Assembly (NCBI GenBank): GCA_031549195.1
Contig: JAVBQF010000019.1
Span: 1 to 14,373 of the forward strand
Source of the DNA: JAVBQF01 sp031549195
GTDB taxonomy: Bacteria > Bacillota_I > Bacilli_A > RF39 > UBA660
Direction of reading: 5' to 3'
Length of the DNA stretch: 14,373 nt
The notes beneath the pieces are model-generated. The model was not told the DNA's origin. It worked only from the letters and a program-made list of their open reading frames with translations, and ran no database searches. Shown piece by piece: positions 1 to 7,020 of the stretch. Within the stretch, counting starts at the first letter, position 1; each line of letters opens with the position of its first letter. The position numbers were made by a program, and so were the translations under genes.

Positions 1-635
1 CCTAGTCCATATTCTGTTATTTTTGCTCCTTCTGTTGTTGTCATCTTACTCTTAAACTTTACTACTGTCTCGCTTGTATACCAGTTATTACTTCCTAAGT
101 TCCCTCCTGATACTACCAATGTACAACTTGGTCCTGTTTCTGCTGGAGTTGGATTTGGCTTTTCATCATCAGGTTTTGGTGTAGGTGCCGGTGTCTCTTC
201 ACATATTGTATCCTTGCAATATGTATAGCATCCCATTTTAACAATAATATAATCTTCCTCACCATTACACTTTAAGAACACTTTCATCTCATACTCATCC
301 TCTAGTTTAGTTAGAGTCACATAAGATTCTTTTTCATTACATCTTTCACCATTCTTATCTGTAAATGGTAATAGTAACTTCATTTCTAACATTTTTTCTA
401 ATGTTAAAGTTACTTTGTCTCCCACTTTCTCCGGTAATCTCTCCGTTGTAAAATAAGATGTTGCCGCATCCTTTATTTCTTTCACATTTGAATTAAATAT
501 TTTATTATTTAACCCAGTTAAATCAGCTTTAGGCAATAACCAAATAAGTAGTAATACAAAAATTATTACCAATATTAGTTTTATTAAAAAATCTCTTAAA
601 ACTGTACTTTTAACTTCCTCTTCTTCAGTATACAT
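1..635 (-). CDS. Membrane-anchored pilin-like surface protein with Ig-like repeat (partial, C-terminus outside window)
   Basis: The frame opens at an ATG (633-635) preceded by a GGGGGAA ribosome binding site and stays open to the window edge, about 211 codons. It begins with a short acidic N-terminus (MYTEEEEVKS), then one hydrophobic helix at about residues 16-34. Next comes a roughly 100-residue domain (KDAATSYFTTERLP, then LTLEKMLEMKLLLPF, then cysteines at CNEKESY and FLKCNGEE) whose helix-then-sheet layout resembles type IV pilin-like folds. A Pro/Thr-rich linker (about 148-165) leads into the start of a module with NNWYTSETVVKF, as in bacterial Ig-like surface repeats. I infer a protein anchored in the membrane with its bulk outside, probably with more repeats beyond the edge. 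The family resemblance is from memory. The reading frame is certain; the function is not. Confidence 0.75.
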   Translation of the reverse strand, partial: MYTEEEEVKSTVLRDFLIKLILVIIFVLLLIWLLPKADLTGLNNKIFNSNVKEIKDAATSYFTTERLPEKVGDKVTLTLEKMLEMKLLLPFTDKNGERCNEKESYVTLTKLEDEYEMKVFLKCNGEEDYIIVKMGCYTYCKDTICEETPAPTPKPDDEKPNPTPAETGPSCTLVVSGGNLGSNNWYTSETVVKFKSKMTTTEGAKITEYGL

Positions 636-663
636 AAAAATTCCCCCTTAACTTATGCAGTGT

Positions 664-691
664 ATTATACCATTTTTTCGACATTTGTCAA
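664..691 (-). promoter_or_regulatory. Sigma-A-type promoter of the pilin-like gene, with a Spo0A-box-like heptamer in the spacer
   Basis: On the minus strand TTGACA (686-691) and TATAAT (664-669) are both perfect consensus hexamers separated by 16 bp. The predicted start lies near 657, giving a leader of about 20 nt with the ribosome binding site. The spacer contains TGTCGAA (677-683), the core of the Spo0A box, and the -35 lies within TGTTGACAAA exactly 10 bp upstream of it. A strong promoter is seen directly; Spo0A control is an inference. Confidence 0.8.
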
Positions 692-760
692 CATATCTGC
701 TAACATTTCACTAGAATACTTATGATAAGACCATTGTAAATAAGCAATTTAAAAGCAGAC

Positions 761-796
761 AAAAAAACTATTATTTTATTTCAAAATAAAATATAG
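761..796 (-). terminator. Intrinsic terminator of the two-component operon
   Basis: Read on the minus strand, an AT-rich hairpin (CTAT plus ATTTTATTT, tight 2-nt loop, AAATAAAAT, one bulged base, ATAG; 768-796) is followed by seven T (761-767). The stem overlaps the last codons and TAA of the kinase gene. Low GC in the stem lowers confidence. Confidence 0.55.
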
Positions 797-2138
797 TCTC
801 TTTTCCTTTTTTACTTATAACACCATAATTATAATTATGCGCCACTAATATACTTTTAACAATCGATAATCCAACACCAGTTCCTATTGATACTCTTGCA
901 TAAGTCTTATCTGCTTTATAATATTTATCCCAAATTCGATTAATATCCTCATCTTTAATTCCATTACCTGTATCAATAATTTCTACTCTTATGTTTTCTT
1001 TATTTTTTATTAATTTTATAGTTACGGTTTTATCCACACCAGTATAATTGAGTGCATTATTAATTAAGTTATATAAAACCTGTTCAATTCGTTGTCTATC
1101 TCCATTAATTATTAAATTTTCTACTTCTTCATAATTAAGCCTATACCCATCATTGACCGTGTAAATTTCATATCTTTTTATAATATCTTTAATCAATTGA
1201 TTCAAATCAAAACTATTAATGTTTAAGGTATAATTGCCAGACTGAATCTTAGATAAATCTAAGATGTCATTAACTAATAAATTCAACCTATCAGTTTCAC
1301 TAATTATAACATTTAAATTACTTTCCCTTTTATCTTTATTTTTATAATTTAAATCTTTCACAAGTTCAGCATATGCCTTAATCATTGTTAATGGTGTCTT
1401 TAAATCATGTGATACATTAGCAAGCAACTCTCTTCTTAACTCTTCTATTTTAGCAAGTTCTCTACTGGCATCATCAATAGTTTTACTCAATTCGTTTATC
1501 TCCGATATACCACTATCTGCAACAAAACATTCATCATATTCACCTTTTGCCATTTTCCTAGCTGACTCATTAATCTTTTCAATCGGCTTAGATATCTTTC
1601 TTGATATAAAGTAAGTTATTATAAATGATAATACTAAAATAACTATTATTACATATACCAGCTGCTGTTTTAATGTATTAACTGTCGAATCAACTGGTTC
1701 AAGTGAAACAGATACAAAAGAATAAGTGCTATCGTTAAGCTTAATACCATACATTAACGTCTTATTGTTAAAACGCATATTATTAAACTCATACCCTTGC
1801 TCCTCTTTGCCAGAATCTATAAACACACCTTTATATCTTTTCATATTCATATCATTCATAATATTTGGACAAGCAACTGACATAAAAGTTATAGAGGTAT
1901 CAGAGGCAAGCTCAATACATATATCACTTTCATGTGACAATTTATTTAAATAATCCTCATCTTTATAATTATCTTTTACTTTATTTATAATCTTAGTAAT
2001 TTCCTTCTTAACAGAAGATTCATAATATGATTTAAGGGATCCTATTTGGAAAAACCAAAGAAATACTAGTATTGCTACTGAAAATATAATTAAATAACTC
2101 CATACTTTAAATTTTAATGAATTCTTATTGAATTTCAA
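771..2138 (-). CDS. Sensor histidine kinase of a two-component system (HAMP, HisKA, HATPase_c)
   Basis: 455 residues, the usual layout for an OmpR-partner kinase. A first membrane helix (about 12-32) and a second (about 160-180) enclose an extracytoplasmic sensor region of about 125 residues. HAMP follows (KPIEKINESARKMAKGEY, about 184-201), then the dimerisation helix with the phospho-acceptor in NVSHDLKTPL (His244). The ATPase domain has the N box QVLYNLINNALNY (Asn357/Asn361), DTGNGI (about 389-394) and a G2-type GTGVGLSIVK (419-428). The start is TTG at 2138, overlapping the regulator gene by 14 nt, which implies translational coupling; a stop lies just upstream in frame, and the next Met would delete the first membrane helix. 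The signal sensed cannot be read from the sequence. Confidence 0.93.
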   Translation of the reverse strand: MKFNKNSLKFKVWSYLIIFSVAILVFLWFFQIGSLKSYYESSVKKEITKIINKVKDNYKDEDYLNKLSHESDICIELASDTSITFMSVACPNIMNDMNMKRYKGVFIDSGKEEQGYEFNNMRFNNKTLMYGIKLNDSTYSFVSVSLEPVDSTVNTLKQQLVYVIIVILVLSFIITYFISRKISKPIEKINESARKMAKGEYDECFVADSGISEINELSKTIDDASRELAKIEELRRELLANVSHDLKTPLTMIKAYAELVKDLNYKNKDKRESNLNVIISETDRLNLLVNDILDLSKIQSGNYTLNINSFDLNQLIKDIIKRYEIYTVNDGYRLNYEEVENLIINGDRQRIEQVLYNLINNALNYTGVDKTVTIKLIKNKENIRVEIIDTGNGIKDEDINRIWDKYYKADKTYARVSIGTGVGLSIVKSILVAHNYNYGVISKKGKETIFYFEIK

Positions 2139-2787
2139 ATTTATAACCCAAAGACCTAACGGTTACTATCAGATCTCTATACTTTCCTAAATTACTTCTT
2201 AACATCTTTATATGAGTATCAACAGTTCTATCATCTCCAAAAAAATCATATCCCCATATTTTAGATAATAATTGTTCTCTAGATAATGCGACATTTTGAT
2301 TATCAATAAAGTATACAAGTAATTCATATTCTTTAGGTGTAAGTTTTATCTCCTTATCATCTATTTTTAAAGTATGAGCTTTATAATTAACTTTCAAATT
2401 TTCATATTTATAAATATCCATTTTATTACTGAAACGATTAGTAACAGCCTTTATTCTTGCCATTAACTCTTTAGGACTAAAAGGCTTTGTAACATAGTCA
2501 TCTATTCCAAGATCGAACCCTAGCAGCTTATCGTATTCTTCTTTTCTTGCTGATAGCATTATTGTTGGTATTTTTCTTGTCTTAAATATTTCTTTACAAG
2601 CACTATAACCATCCAATCTTGGCATCATTATATCCATAATCATTAAGTCTATACTCGGATTTTCAAGAACCATTTCTATAGCCTTTTCACCATTATTCGC
2701 CTCAATTACGCTATGTCCTTCGTTTTTAGCATATTCTTTAATTACTTCTCTGATTAAATCTTCATCATCAACTACTAATATTTTCAT
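2125..2787 (-). CDS. OmpR/PhoB-family response regulator
   Basis: The receiver domain shows the acidic pair in ILVVDDEDL, the phospho-acceptor Asp in LMIMDIMMPRLDGY, the switch Ser in IMLSARK and the conserved Lys in YVTKPFSPKEL. The C-terminal winged helix ends VDTHIKMLRSNLG then VRSLGYKF, the usual OmpR recognition helix and wing. A GTG at 2796 could also open the frame, but it lies inside GGATGTGAT, which looks like the ribosome binding site; the ATG at 2785-2787 with 4 nt spacing is the better start, giving 220 residues. It is transcribed ahead of the kinase gene and overlaps it. It probably activates or represses an unidentified regulon when phosphorylated by that kinase. Confidence 0.93.
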   Translation of the reverse strand: MKILVVDDEDLIREVIKEYAKNEGHSVIEANNGEKAIEMVLENPSIDLMIMDIMMPRLDGYSACKEIFKTRKIPTIMLSARKEEYDKLLGFDLGIDDYVTKPFSPKELMARIKAVTNRFSNKMDIYKYENLKVNYKAHTLKIDDKEIKLTPKEYELLVYFIDNQNVALSREQLLSKIWGYDFFGDDRTVDTHIKMLRSNLGKYRDLIVTVRSLGYKFEIQ

Positions 2788-2809
2788 ATATATCACATCC
2801 CAATTTAAT

Positions 2810-2839
2810 ATTATAACTTTTATATGTACTTTGTGTGAA
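2810..2839 (-). promoter_or_regulatory. Probable sigma-A promoter of the two-component operon
   Basis: Minus strand TTCACA (2834-2839, five of six to consensus) and TATAAT (2810-2815, perfect) with an 18-bp spacer. It sits about 25 nt upstream of the regulator start codon and downstream of the terminator of the preceding operon. Confidence 0.55.
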
Positions 2840-2874
2840 ATTTTAAATTTTTATTAATCAATATCTAATCGCTA

Positions 2875-2902
2875 AAAATTAAAAAAGCTAGAAATCTAGC
2901 TT
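2875..2902 (-). terminator. Intrinsic terminator of the scaffold/GGGtGRT operon
   Basis: On the minus strand AAGCTAG-ATTT-CTAGCTT (2885-2902) forms a 7-bp stem with a 4-nt loop, followed by six T and an AT-rich run (2875-2886). It begins about 10 nt after the stop codon of the GGGtGRT gene. Confidence 0.85.
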
Positions 2903-2911
2903 ATTTTATAT

Positions 2912-3910
2912 TTATTTACACGCTTCTTCTATAGCTACTGCCACAGCTACCGTTGCACCTACCATTGGATTATTACCCATTCCAATTAACCCCATCATTT
3001 CAACATGGGCTGGCACTGATGAACTTCCTGCAAATTGTGCATCACTATGCATTCTTCCCATTGTATCAGTCATACCATATGATGCGGGTCCTGCTGCCAT
3101 ATTATCTGGGTGCAGTGTTCTTCCAGTTCCACCACCTGATGCAACTGAAAAGTAACTCTTACCCATCTCAATGCATTCTTTTTTATAAGTTCCTGCAACT
3201 GGATGTTGGAATCTTGTTGGATTAGTTGAATTACCAGTAATTGATACATCAACAGCTTCCTTGTGCATTATTGCCACACCTTCTCTTACATCATCAGCAC
3301 CATAACATCTAACTTCAGCTTTAGGTCCTTCTGAATAAGCTTTTTCTTTTACAATTTTCAACTCACCAGTATAGTAATCAAATTCTGTTTGTACATAAGT
3401 AAATCCATTAATTCTTGATATTATTTGAGCAGCATCTTTACCTAATCCATTAAGAATTACTTTAAGTGGAGTCTTTCTTACTTTATTAGCAGACTTAGCA
3501 ATTCCAATCGCTCCTTCTGCTGCGGCAAAAGACTCATGCCCTGCAAGAAACGCAAAACACTTAGTATCATCATTTAATAACATTGCTGCAAGATTACCAT
3601 GCCCAAGTCCAACTTTACGATCATCAGCAACACTACCAGGAATACAAAAAGATTGTAACCCAACACCAATTTTCTTAGCTGCTTCATAAGCACTTGTAGC
3701 AGCACTCTTAATTGCAATAGCAGCACCTACCATGTATGCATAACCTGCATTATCAAAACATATTGGTTGAATTCCTTTTACTATAGAAAATACATCTATA
3801 CCTTTTTCTTCACAGATAGCCTTAGCGTCATCAAGTGATTTAATTCCATACTCATTAAGAGTTTTATCTATTTGTTTGATTCTTCTATCATAACTTTCAA
3901 AAAGTGCCAT
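2912..3910 (-). CDS. GGGtGRT protein, conserved family of unknown function
   Basis: 332 residues with the signature GGGTGRT at 259-265 (in SVASGGGTGRTLHPDN), from which the family takes its name. Other visible conserved-looking stretches are PGSVADDRKVGLGHGNL (about 91-107), LAGHESFAAAEGAIG and GMTDTMGRMHSDAQFAG. It is soluble, with no signal peptide or membrane helix. The start ATG is 3 nt after the stop of the scaffold gene, and its ribosome binding site (GAGGAG) is built from that gene's last codons, so the two are translationally coupled. In what I know of the family it sits beside a NifU-like scaffold gene, suggesting a role linked to iron-sulfur or metal chemistry; the biochemical function is not established. 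Confidence 0.9.
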   Translation of the reverse strand: MALFESYDRRIKQIDKTLNEYGIKSLDDAKAICEEKGIDVFSIVKGIQPICFDNAGYAYMVGAAIAIKSAATSAYEAAKKIGVGLQSFCIPGSVADDRKVGLGHGNLAAMLLNDDTKCFAFLAGHESFAAAEGAIGIAKSANKVRKTPLKVILNGLGKDAAQIISRINGFTYVQTEFDYYTGELKIVKEKAYSEGPKAEVRCYGADDVREGVAIMHKEAVDVSITGNSTNPTRFQHPVAGTYKKECIEMGKSYFSVASGGGTGRTLHPDNMAAGPASYGMTDTMGRMHSDAQFAGSSSVPAHVEMMGLIGMGNNPMVGATVAVAVAIEEACK

Positions 3911-3913
3911 AAA

Positions 3914-4579
3914 TTACTCCTCTCTTGGATCGATTACTTTTACTGCTTCATCGATTCTTCCATATTTTCCAGAAGCCTTTTCAACAGCTTCATTCGCATC
4001 CATACCTTTTTTGATATTTTCCATCATCTTACCTAAGTTAACGAACTTATATCCAATGATTTCATCATCTTTATCAAGTCCAATATGAGTAATATATCCC
4101 TCACTTAATTCAAGATATCTTGGTCCCTTCTTGTTAGTAGCATAACAAGTTCCAATTTGACTCCTTGTACCTTTTCCAAGGTCTTCAAGTCCAGCACCTA
4201 TTGGTAGCCCACCTTCTGAGAATGCTGATTGACTTCTACCATATGCTATTTGTAAAAATAATTCTCTCATTGCAGTATTAATAGCATCACATACTAAATC
4301 AGTATTCAAAGCTTCAAGAATTGTTTTACCAATAAGTATCTCACTTGCCATTGCAGCAGAATGAGTCATTCCAGAACATCCTAAAGTTTCAACCAATGCC
4401 TCTTCAATTATTCCTTCCTTAATATTAAGTGTTAATTTACAAGCTCCTTGTTGCGGTGCACACCAACCAACTCCATGAGTAAGCCCAGAAATATCTTTAA
4501 CTTCTTTTGACTTTACCCACTTACCTTCTTCAGGTATTGCTGCAGGCCCATGGTTTGCACCCTTAGCAACTTTACACAT
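3914..4579 (-). CDS. NifU/IscU-like iron-sulfur cluster scaffold protein, partner of GGGtGRT
   Basis: 221 residues from ATG 4579. Cysteines at 40 and 47 (GWCAPQQGACKL), 68 (LVETLGCSGMTHSAAMASE), 97 and 145; the GCSGMTHSAAMASE stretch resembles the IscU/NifU scaffold motif GCxAxxxSA. A second half (LSEGYITHIGLDKDDEIIGYKFV) is beta-rich. It probably holds or transfers Fe-S clusters in the cytoplasm together with the GGGtGRT protein encoded next. The ATG at 4579 has no good ribosome binding site. A strong AGGAGGT instead precedes an in-frame ATG at 4606, whose frame runs ATG ATT TAG and then codes SHEVEKM into this protein. From memory, homologues begin MIYSxEVExMC, so the TAG looks like a mutated Tyr codon. 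The gene may be expressed by re-initiation, be weakly read through, or be damaged. Confidence 0.82.
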   Translation of the reverse strand: MCKVAKGANHGPAAIPEEGKWVKSKEVKDISGLTHGVGWCAPQQGACKLTLNIKEGIIEEALVETLGCSGMTHSAAMASEILIGKTILEALNTDLVCDAINTAMRELFLQIAYGRSQSAFSEGGLPIGAGLEDLGKGTRSQIGTCYATNKKGPRYLELSEGYITHIGLDKDDEIIGYKFVNLGKMMENIKKGMDANEAVEKASGKYGRIDEAVKVIDPREE

Positions 4580-4597
4580 TTTTTCTACTTCATGTGA

Positions 4598-4617
4598 CTA
4601 AATCATATTTACCTCCT
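4598..4617 (-). promoter_or_regulatory. Strong ribosome binding site feeding a two-codon ORF (ATG ATT TAG)
   Basis: Minus strand AGGAGGT (4611-4617), 4 nt, ATG (4604-4606), ATT, TAG (4598-4600). The mini-ORF is in frame with the scaffold gene, whose annotated ATG lies nine codons downstream. Either this is the damaged natural start of that gene or a regulatory minigene; phage lambda bar minigenes are known examples of similarly short AUG-AUA-stop ORFs. Confidence 0.7.
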
Positions 4618-4628
4618 AAACGTTTCTA

Positions 4629-4644
4629 TGTAATTAATATTACA
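4629..4644 (-). promoter_or_regulatory. Operator-like dyad in the promoter region of the scaffold/GGGtGRT operon
   Basis: TGTAAT-4 nt-ATTACA is a perfect 6-bp inverted repeat 12 nt upstream of the ribosome binding site. It overlaps a weak minus-strand promoter candidate, TTGTGT - 17 bp - TAATAT. The cognate regulator is unknown, and AT-rich dyads of this length can arise by chance. Confidence 0.35.
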
Positions 4645-4704
4645 TCTACAATAATTTTAACACAAAATCATCTGTTATTGTTAAACATTTTAATATATAA
4701 TTAT

Positions 4705-4743
4705 TATAAAAAATAGCACCTTAATTCGTAAGAATTAAAGTGC
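4705..4743 (-). terminator. Strong intrinsic terminator, minus strand
   Basis: As minus-strand RNA, GCACUUUAAUUC and GAAUUAAGGUGC pair over 12 bp (one U-G wobble) around a UUAC loop (4716-4743), followed by UAUUUUUUAU (4705-4715). On the plus strand the wobble becomes a C-A mismatch and no T run follows, so it acts in one direction. It would end transcripts coming from the kinase/papain-fold genes or from the broken gene at 4761-5038. Confidence 0.85.
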
Positions 4744-4760
4744 ATCCACTTTTCTATATT

Positions 4761-5038
4761 TTACTTGCTTATAAATTCATATGATATATGCTGCTTTTTT
4801 ATTGTTAAATCATTTACTTTTTTATACTTTAGTTCTAATTGTAAATTTTTCAATACTAATGACGTGTCATAGTTTAATACTTCAGGATTCCAAAATCTTT
4901 GTTGATTTCCAATTCAGGATTTAATAACAAAATATCAAAAATTACAGTATATTCATCTGTTTCCTTATTCAATAGGTTATCATCACGAAGAAAAATATTC
5001 AACAAAAAGAAAACATTTACTTTTAAGTTACAATAACT
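4761..5038 (-). pseudogene. Frameshifted remnant of an unrecognised gene
   Basis: Two open stretches in different frames join into one sensible sequence. The first (5038 to 4877) contains FLRDDNLLNKETDEYTVIF and LLLNPELEINKDF. The second (4892 to the TAA at 4761-4763) continues WNPEVLNYDTSLVLKN and ends HISYEFISK. Adding one T to the run TTTT at 4892-4895 fuses them as NKDF-WNPEVLNYD, so a single-base deletion is the simplest explanation. The first stretch is preceded by a stop with no start codon or ribosome binding site; other-frame fragments further upstream (to about 5095) may be the decayed N-terminus. The composition (LVLKNLQLELKYKKV) is that of a soluble protein end. I do not recognise the family. 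A terminator lies 18 nt past the stop, as expected for a former gene end. Confidence 0.6.
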
Positions 5039-5086
5039 TTACACAAAATGCTGCTTCTTTAATTTTTATAACTGAAAGAAAGAGCG

Positions 5087-5119
5087 TATGGTGGAATTAT
5101 TATTCTTATACCCACCATA
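5087..5119 (-). terminator. Possible weak terminator after the papain-fold gene
   Basis: TATGGTGG (5087-5094) and CCACCATA (5112-5119) form a perfect 8-bp stem with a 17-nt AT-rich loop. On the minus strand it is followed by the pyrimidine-rich CTCTTTCTTTC. The long loop and broken T run make it a poor terminator by usual rules; it may only be a 3' end stabilising hairpin. Confidence 0.35.
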
Positions 5120-5156
5120 TATAGTGTATTATAAAGTATTATATATTTTATAATAA

Positions 5157-5705
5157 CTACTCCTTTTTCAAATTATCCAAATATTCTTTCATCTTCCCTT
5201 GATGTAACAATCTCTTATTAGGTATATTATAAAAATCAGTCGGTCTTATTAAAGAATAGTGTTTCCCATTAAAGTCATAGATATCAGAGTCTTGTAATAC
5301 TTTACCAACAAACTGAGAACAAACTCTATGATATCTTCTTTGATATGGCTTACCTAATACCATAAACGTTAATCCCAATATATCATATTGGTATTTATCT
5401 TGTTCTTTAATATATTCTTTTATCGACTTCTTTAACTTCTTAAATTGATAATCAGATACGTCAAGTTCGTATATTAGACAACTAACACTACCTGATACCT
5501 TATCAATATATTCTAAATCTTCATTAACAAAACCTGCCGGAAACATAAGCTTATGATTTTTCCTACCAAAACTATAAACTTCTTTAATATCACCATCTAA
5601 GCAAATGCTTATATGAGCATATTTACTTCTCATAACAATCTTTAAAAATTTAGAAAAATACGTTCCTGTATAAGAAAATATTAATTGTATTTTATGTTTT
5701 TTCAT
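5157..5705 (-). CDS. Permuted papain-fold (NlpC/P60 superfamily, YiiX/C92-like) hydrolase
   Basis: 182 residues. The catalytic order is permuted: His31 in SKYAHISICLDG near the N-terminus, Glu42 in IKEVYSF, and the nucleophile Cys129 in YHRVCSQFVGKVL near the C-terminus, as in YiiX/YaeF-type permuted NlpC/P60 enzymes. These are thought to cleave amide or ester bonds in cell-wall peptides or lipids; the substrate here is unknown. There is no signal peptide, so a cytoplasmic or membrane-surface role is likely. The ATG at 5705 follows AGAGGTTAG. The gene lies 34 nt after the kinase stop in the same direction and is probably co-transcribed with it. It ends in TAG, with a TAA three codons on. Confidence 0.75.
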   Translation of the reverse strand: MKKHKIQLIFSYTGTYFSKFLKIVMRSKYAHISICLDGDIKEVYSFGRKNHKLMFPAGFVNEDLEYIDKVSGSVSCLIYELDVSDYQFKKLKKSIKEYIKEQDKYQYDILGLTFMVLGKPYQRRYHRVCSQFVGKVLQDSDIYDFNGKHYSLIRPTDFYNIPNKRLLHQGKMKEYLDNLKKE

Positions 5706-5739
5706 ATATATCTAACCTCTATATAATTATATCATAAAC

Positions 5740-6981
5740 TTATTCTACATTAAATACGGGAAGTATAATCGTTACTTTAGTATATTCATCCTTTACTGAC
5801 TCATAGAACATTTCACCACTATGCTTAGTAACAATATCTTTAGATATACTAATACCAAGACCAGTACCATTTGTTTTAGTTGTAAAAAACTCTTCACCAA
5901 TATTTTCAATAACATCTTTTTCCATACCAGTACCATTATCCTTTATAATTATATGGACAAAATCATTAATTATCTTAACTTTTATAGATATTATCATTTC
6001 TATTTCTTTTCTTTTAGCTTCAACCGCATTCTTTAAAACATTAACTAATACTTGCTTAAGTCTTTCATAGTCCCCAAGTATATGTATCTCTTCATTGCTT
6101 TCCTTAAAGCTACATTTCGCTTTACTACTTTTAAATAGTTCATCTAGCGAATGATAAGTATCACTAACAAGCATATTAATATCCATAATATCTTTATTAA
6201 TTTTTATCTTACTATAATTCAAATAATCATCCATAAGCATAAGCGATCTGTTCATTTCACTTTTCACTATATTTATGTACTTCTTAGACTTTTCTATATC
6301 CGATAAGTTAATCATATCTAAGTACCCTTTACAAACTGCTAAAGGATTTTTTACCTCGTGAGCAATTTTAAATAAGGTCTTTTTAAATCTTTCCTCTCCC
6401 TCTAAATTTTTATTAATATTAAGTCTATTTTTTATAAATACAATTTCTTCAAACATCCTATAAGCAAAGTAACATAAACAGTAAAAAATTACTGAAGTTA
6501 TAAATATTAATAATAAGTCAATTAATATATTAGAATTATCAAGACTATAATAAAAATACAAATAAGAAATAAAGAAACCATTTATTAGTGTTGAATAAGA
6601 TATTATCTTCAAAGTACTAGAACTTCTTTCTTCAAAATAATAAAACATAATAAAAAGAATACTATAATTAATTATTAATATAGGTATTGAAAATCCTAAA
6701 TAGTAACAAGTAAATATTGATATAATAGCTATTGATACTGATACTAACTTGAATCCTTTAATATATGCAAATATTAAAGGTATATTTATTAAAACAATTA
6801 AATAAGAAAATGTTTTATCTACAGTTAATGTAATTAATAATGAACTAATTATAAATAGACTTTTATATAGGAGATTAAACTCCCTTTTTTCTTTGAAATA
6901 ATATACGTCTACTATTGCATAGACAAATAAAGGAAATATTATGGACACAATAATCTTCGATAGCTCAATAAAAAAATTCAT
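5740..6981 (-). CDS. KinB-like multi-pass orphan sensor histidine kinase, possible sporulation kinase
   Basis: 413 residues from the ATG at 6981 (AAGG 7 nt upstream). A GTG at 7026 would add 15 residues but has no ribosome binding site. Six or so membrane helices fill residues 5-172 with almost no loops, as in KinB and related sporulation kinases. The HisKA box is FKIAHEVKNPLAVCKGYLD with His208; the HEVKNPL form is typical of the KinA-KinE group rather than of OmpR-partner kinases. The ATPase domain shows N314/N318 (VLVNVLKNAVEA), KDNGTGM (about 347-353) and TNGTGLGISISKDIV (370-384). No response regulator is adjacent, which fits a kinase feeding a phosphorelay through Spo0F or Spo0A; that link is inference. 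It is divergent from the 7141 gene, and its upstream region carries the phased TGT/Spo0A-box array. Confidence 0.85.
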   Translation of the reverse strand: MNFFIELSKIIVSIIFPLFVYAIVDVYYFKEKREFNLLYKSLFIISSLLITLTVDKTFSYLIVLINIPLIFAYIKGFKLVSVSIAIISIFTCYYLGFSIPILIINYSILFIMFYYFEERSSSTLKIISYSTLINGFFISYLYFYYSLDNSNILIDLLLIFITSVIFYCLCYFAYRMFEEIVFIKNRLNINKNLEGEERFKKTLFKIAHEVKNPLAVCKGYLDMINLSDIEKSKKYINIVKSEMNRSLMLMDDYLNYSKIKINKDIMDINMLVSDTYHSLDELFKSSKAKCSFKESNEEIHILGDYERLKQVLVNVLKNAVEAKRKEIEMIISIKVKIINDFVHIIIKDNGTGMEKDVIENIGEEFFTTKTNGTGLGISISKDIVTKHSGEMFYESVKDEYTKVTIILPVFNVE

Positions 6982-7020
6982 ATAATAACCTTCTTTCAAT
7001 ATAATTATATTAAATTTAAT

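Noticed and set aside
2788..2796. GTG at 2796 as start of the response regulator (and likewise GTG 7026, GTG 8182 and ATG 9336 as starts of other genes)
   Set aside because: In each case the extra codons lie on or before the ribosome binding site that serves the next ATG, or have no ribosome binding site of their own.
4598..4600. TAG reassigned to an amino acid in this organism
   Set aside because: Three genes here end in TAG (5157, 7727, 9025) at sensible protein ends, and no other gene has an internal TAG, so the standard code holds. I note that each of the three is followed by an in-frame TAA within eight codons, but AT-rich DNA makes that unremarkable.
5088..5153. Plus-strand 21-codon hydrophobic ORF starting MVELLFLYPPY, which might be a toxin-like peptide
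   Set aside because: It lies on the hairpin at 5087-5119, has only a poor ribosome binding site (GAAAGAAAGAG) and no antitoxin RNA signals; most likely a by-product of the inverted repeat.
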